Source: Promerops cafer
Lineage: Eukaryota; Chordata; Aves; Passeriformes; Nectariniidae
Length of the DNA stretch: 64,000 bases
Reading direction: 5' to 3'
Assembly: GCA_013398275.1 (NCBI GenBank)
Contig: VZSE01006228.1
Span: forward strand, 248,001-312,000
The notes beneath the pieces were generated by a model. The model was not told the DNA's origin. It was given only the letters and a program-made list of their open reading frames with translations, and made no database searches. Shown here piece by piece: positions 63,801-64,000 of this stretch. The position numbers were made by a program, and so were the translations under genes. Position 1 is the stretch's first letter, and every line of letters starts with the position of its first letter.

Positions 63801-64000
63801 AACAAGCAGGACATTTCAGCCGGCATTAGCAAGGGCCACACACCAGGCAAGCACACAGAGGGACAGCTGTGATTAGAAGAACCTGGCCTGTTGGCCATGC
63901 TCTGCCCTTCCTGGCTTCCAGCAGGGGAGCTGGAGACCAAGCAGAGAACATGCAGAACAGGAGACCCAAGCCTGACCTGGAAACCTGAGTGGTCTTTTCT
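63801..64000. other. Unassigned DNA at window edge
   Basis: A moderately G+C-rich sequence with no recognised gene or repeat, cut off by the end of the window. Confidence 0.5.

Noticed and set aside
1..64000. tRNA, rRNA, snRNA, CRISPR or bacterial operon structure
   Set aside because: No conserved tRNA box pair, ribosomal sequence, spaced direct-repeat array or tight gene cluster was seen; all context is vertebrate nuclear.

Overview
This window reads as a non-coding stretch of a vertebrate nuclear genome, almost certainly a bird and probably a passerine. The bird assignment rests on three CR1 retrotransposon remnants (26470-27052, 44425-44852, 63252-63800). The last two carry the typical avian CR1 3' end, with the text 'ggtcccttccaaccc' or a close variant and an ATTCTATAA / ATTCTGTGATTCTGG terminus. 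The passerine suggestion rests on two solo LTRs (840-1200 minus, 5184-5712 plus) that I recognise from memory as common songbird endogenous-retrovirus LTR families. The rest is A+T-rich, has scattered microsatellites and homopolymer runs, and contains no intact gene that I can recognise. There is no operon structure, rRNA, tRNA or CRISPR array.

Layout. 1-5.7 kb: A+T-rich DNA with the two LTRs and a G+C-richer block of unknown origin at 2330-2960. 5.7-22 kb: no recognisable gene; small tandem repeats at 12479-12508, 12825-12898 and 15982-16031. 22.2-24.9 kb: an ancient amniote repeat tail, a CAAA-rich tract, and two weak exon-like signals on the plus strand (24189-24269 and 24602-24847). 26.5-27.25 kb: a broken internal piece of CR1 ORF2 followed by an AT/GATA microsatellite containing an unresolved base. 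27.3-44.4 kb: mostly featureless, with an exon-like segment at 38230-38494 and an old MIR-type SINE on the minus strand at 38645-38812. 44.4-44.85 kb: a CR1 3' end with an internal deletion. 47.6 kb: a (TG)n tract. 49.8-50.1 kb: a long pyrimidine-only tract made of (CTTT)n and (CCTT)n, again with an unresolved base. 50.1-63.2 kb: mostly featureless, with a weak exon-like segment at 61221-61339. 63.25-63.8 kb: a CR1 3' end.

The longest open frames are not persuasive as genes. Several of the largest (53755, 43059, 44844, and the minus-strand frames ending at 29437 and 32592) open only at GTG or TTG, which eukaryotes rarely use, and none resembles a protein family I know. Any host gene here is more likely present as introns or intergenic DNA than as visible coding sequence. 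I did not find a new biological system. The items most worth checking are the possible small secreted-peptide ORF behind a TATA box, three splice-bounded exon candidates, the two deeply diverged amniote repeats, and the unresolved bases inside two microsatellites.
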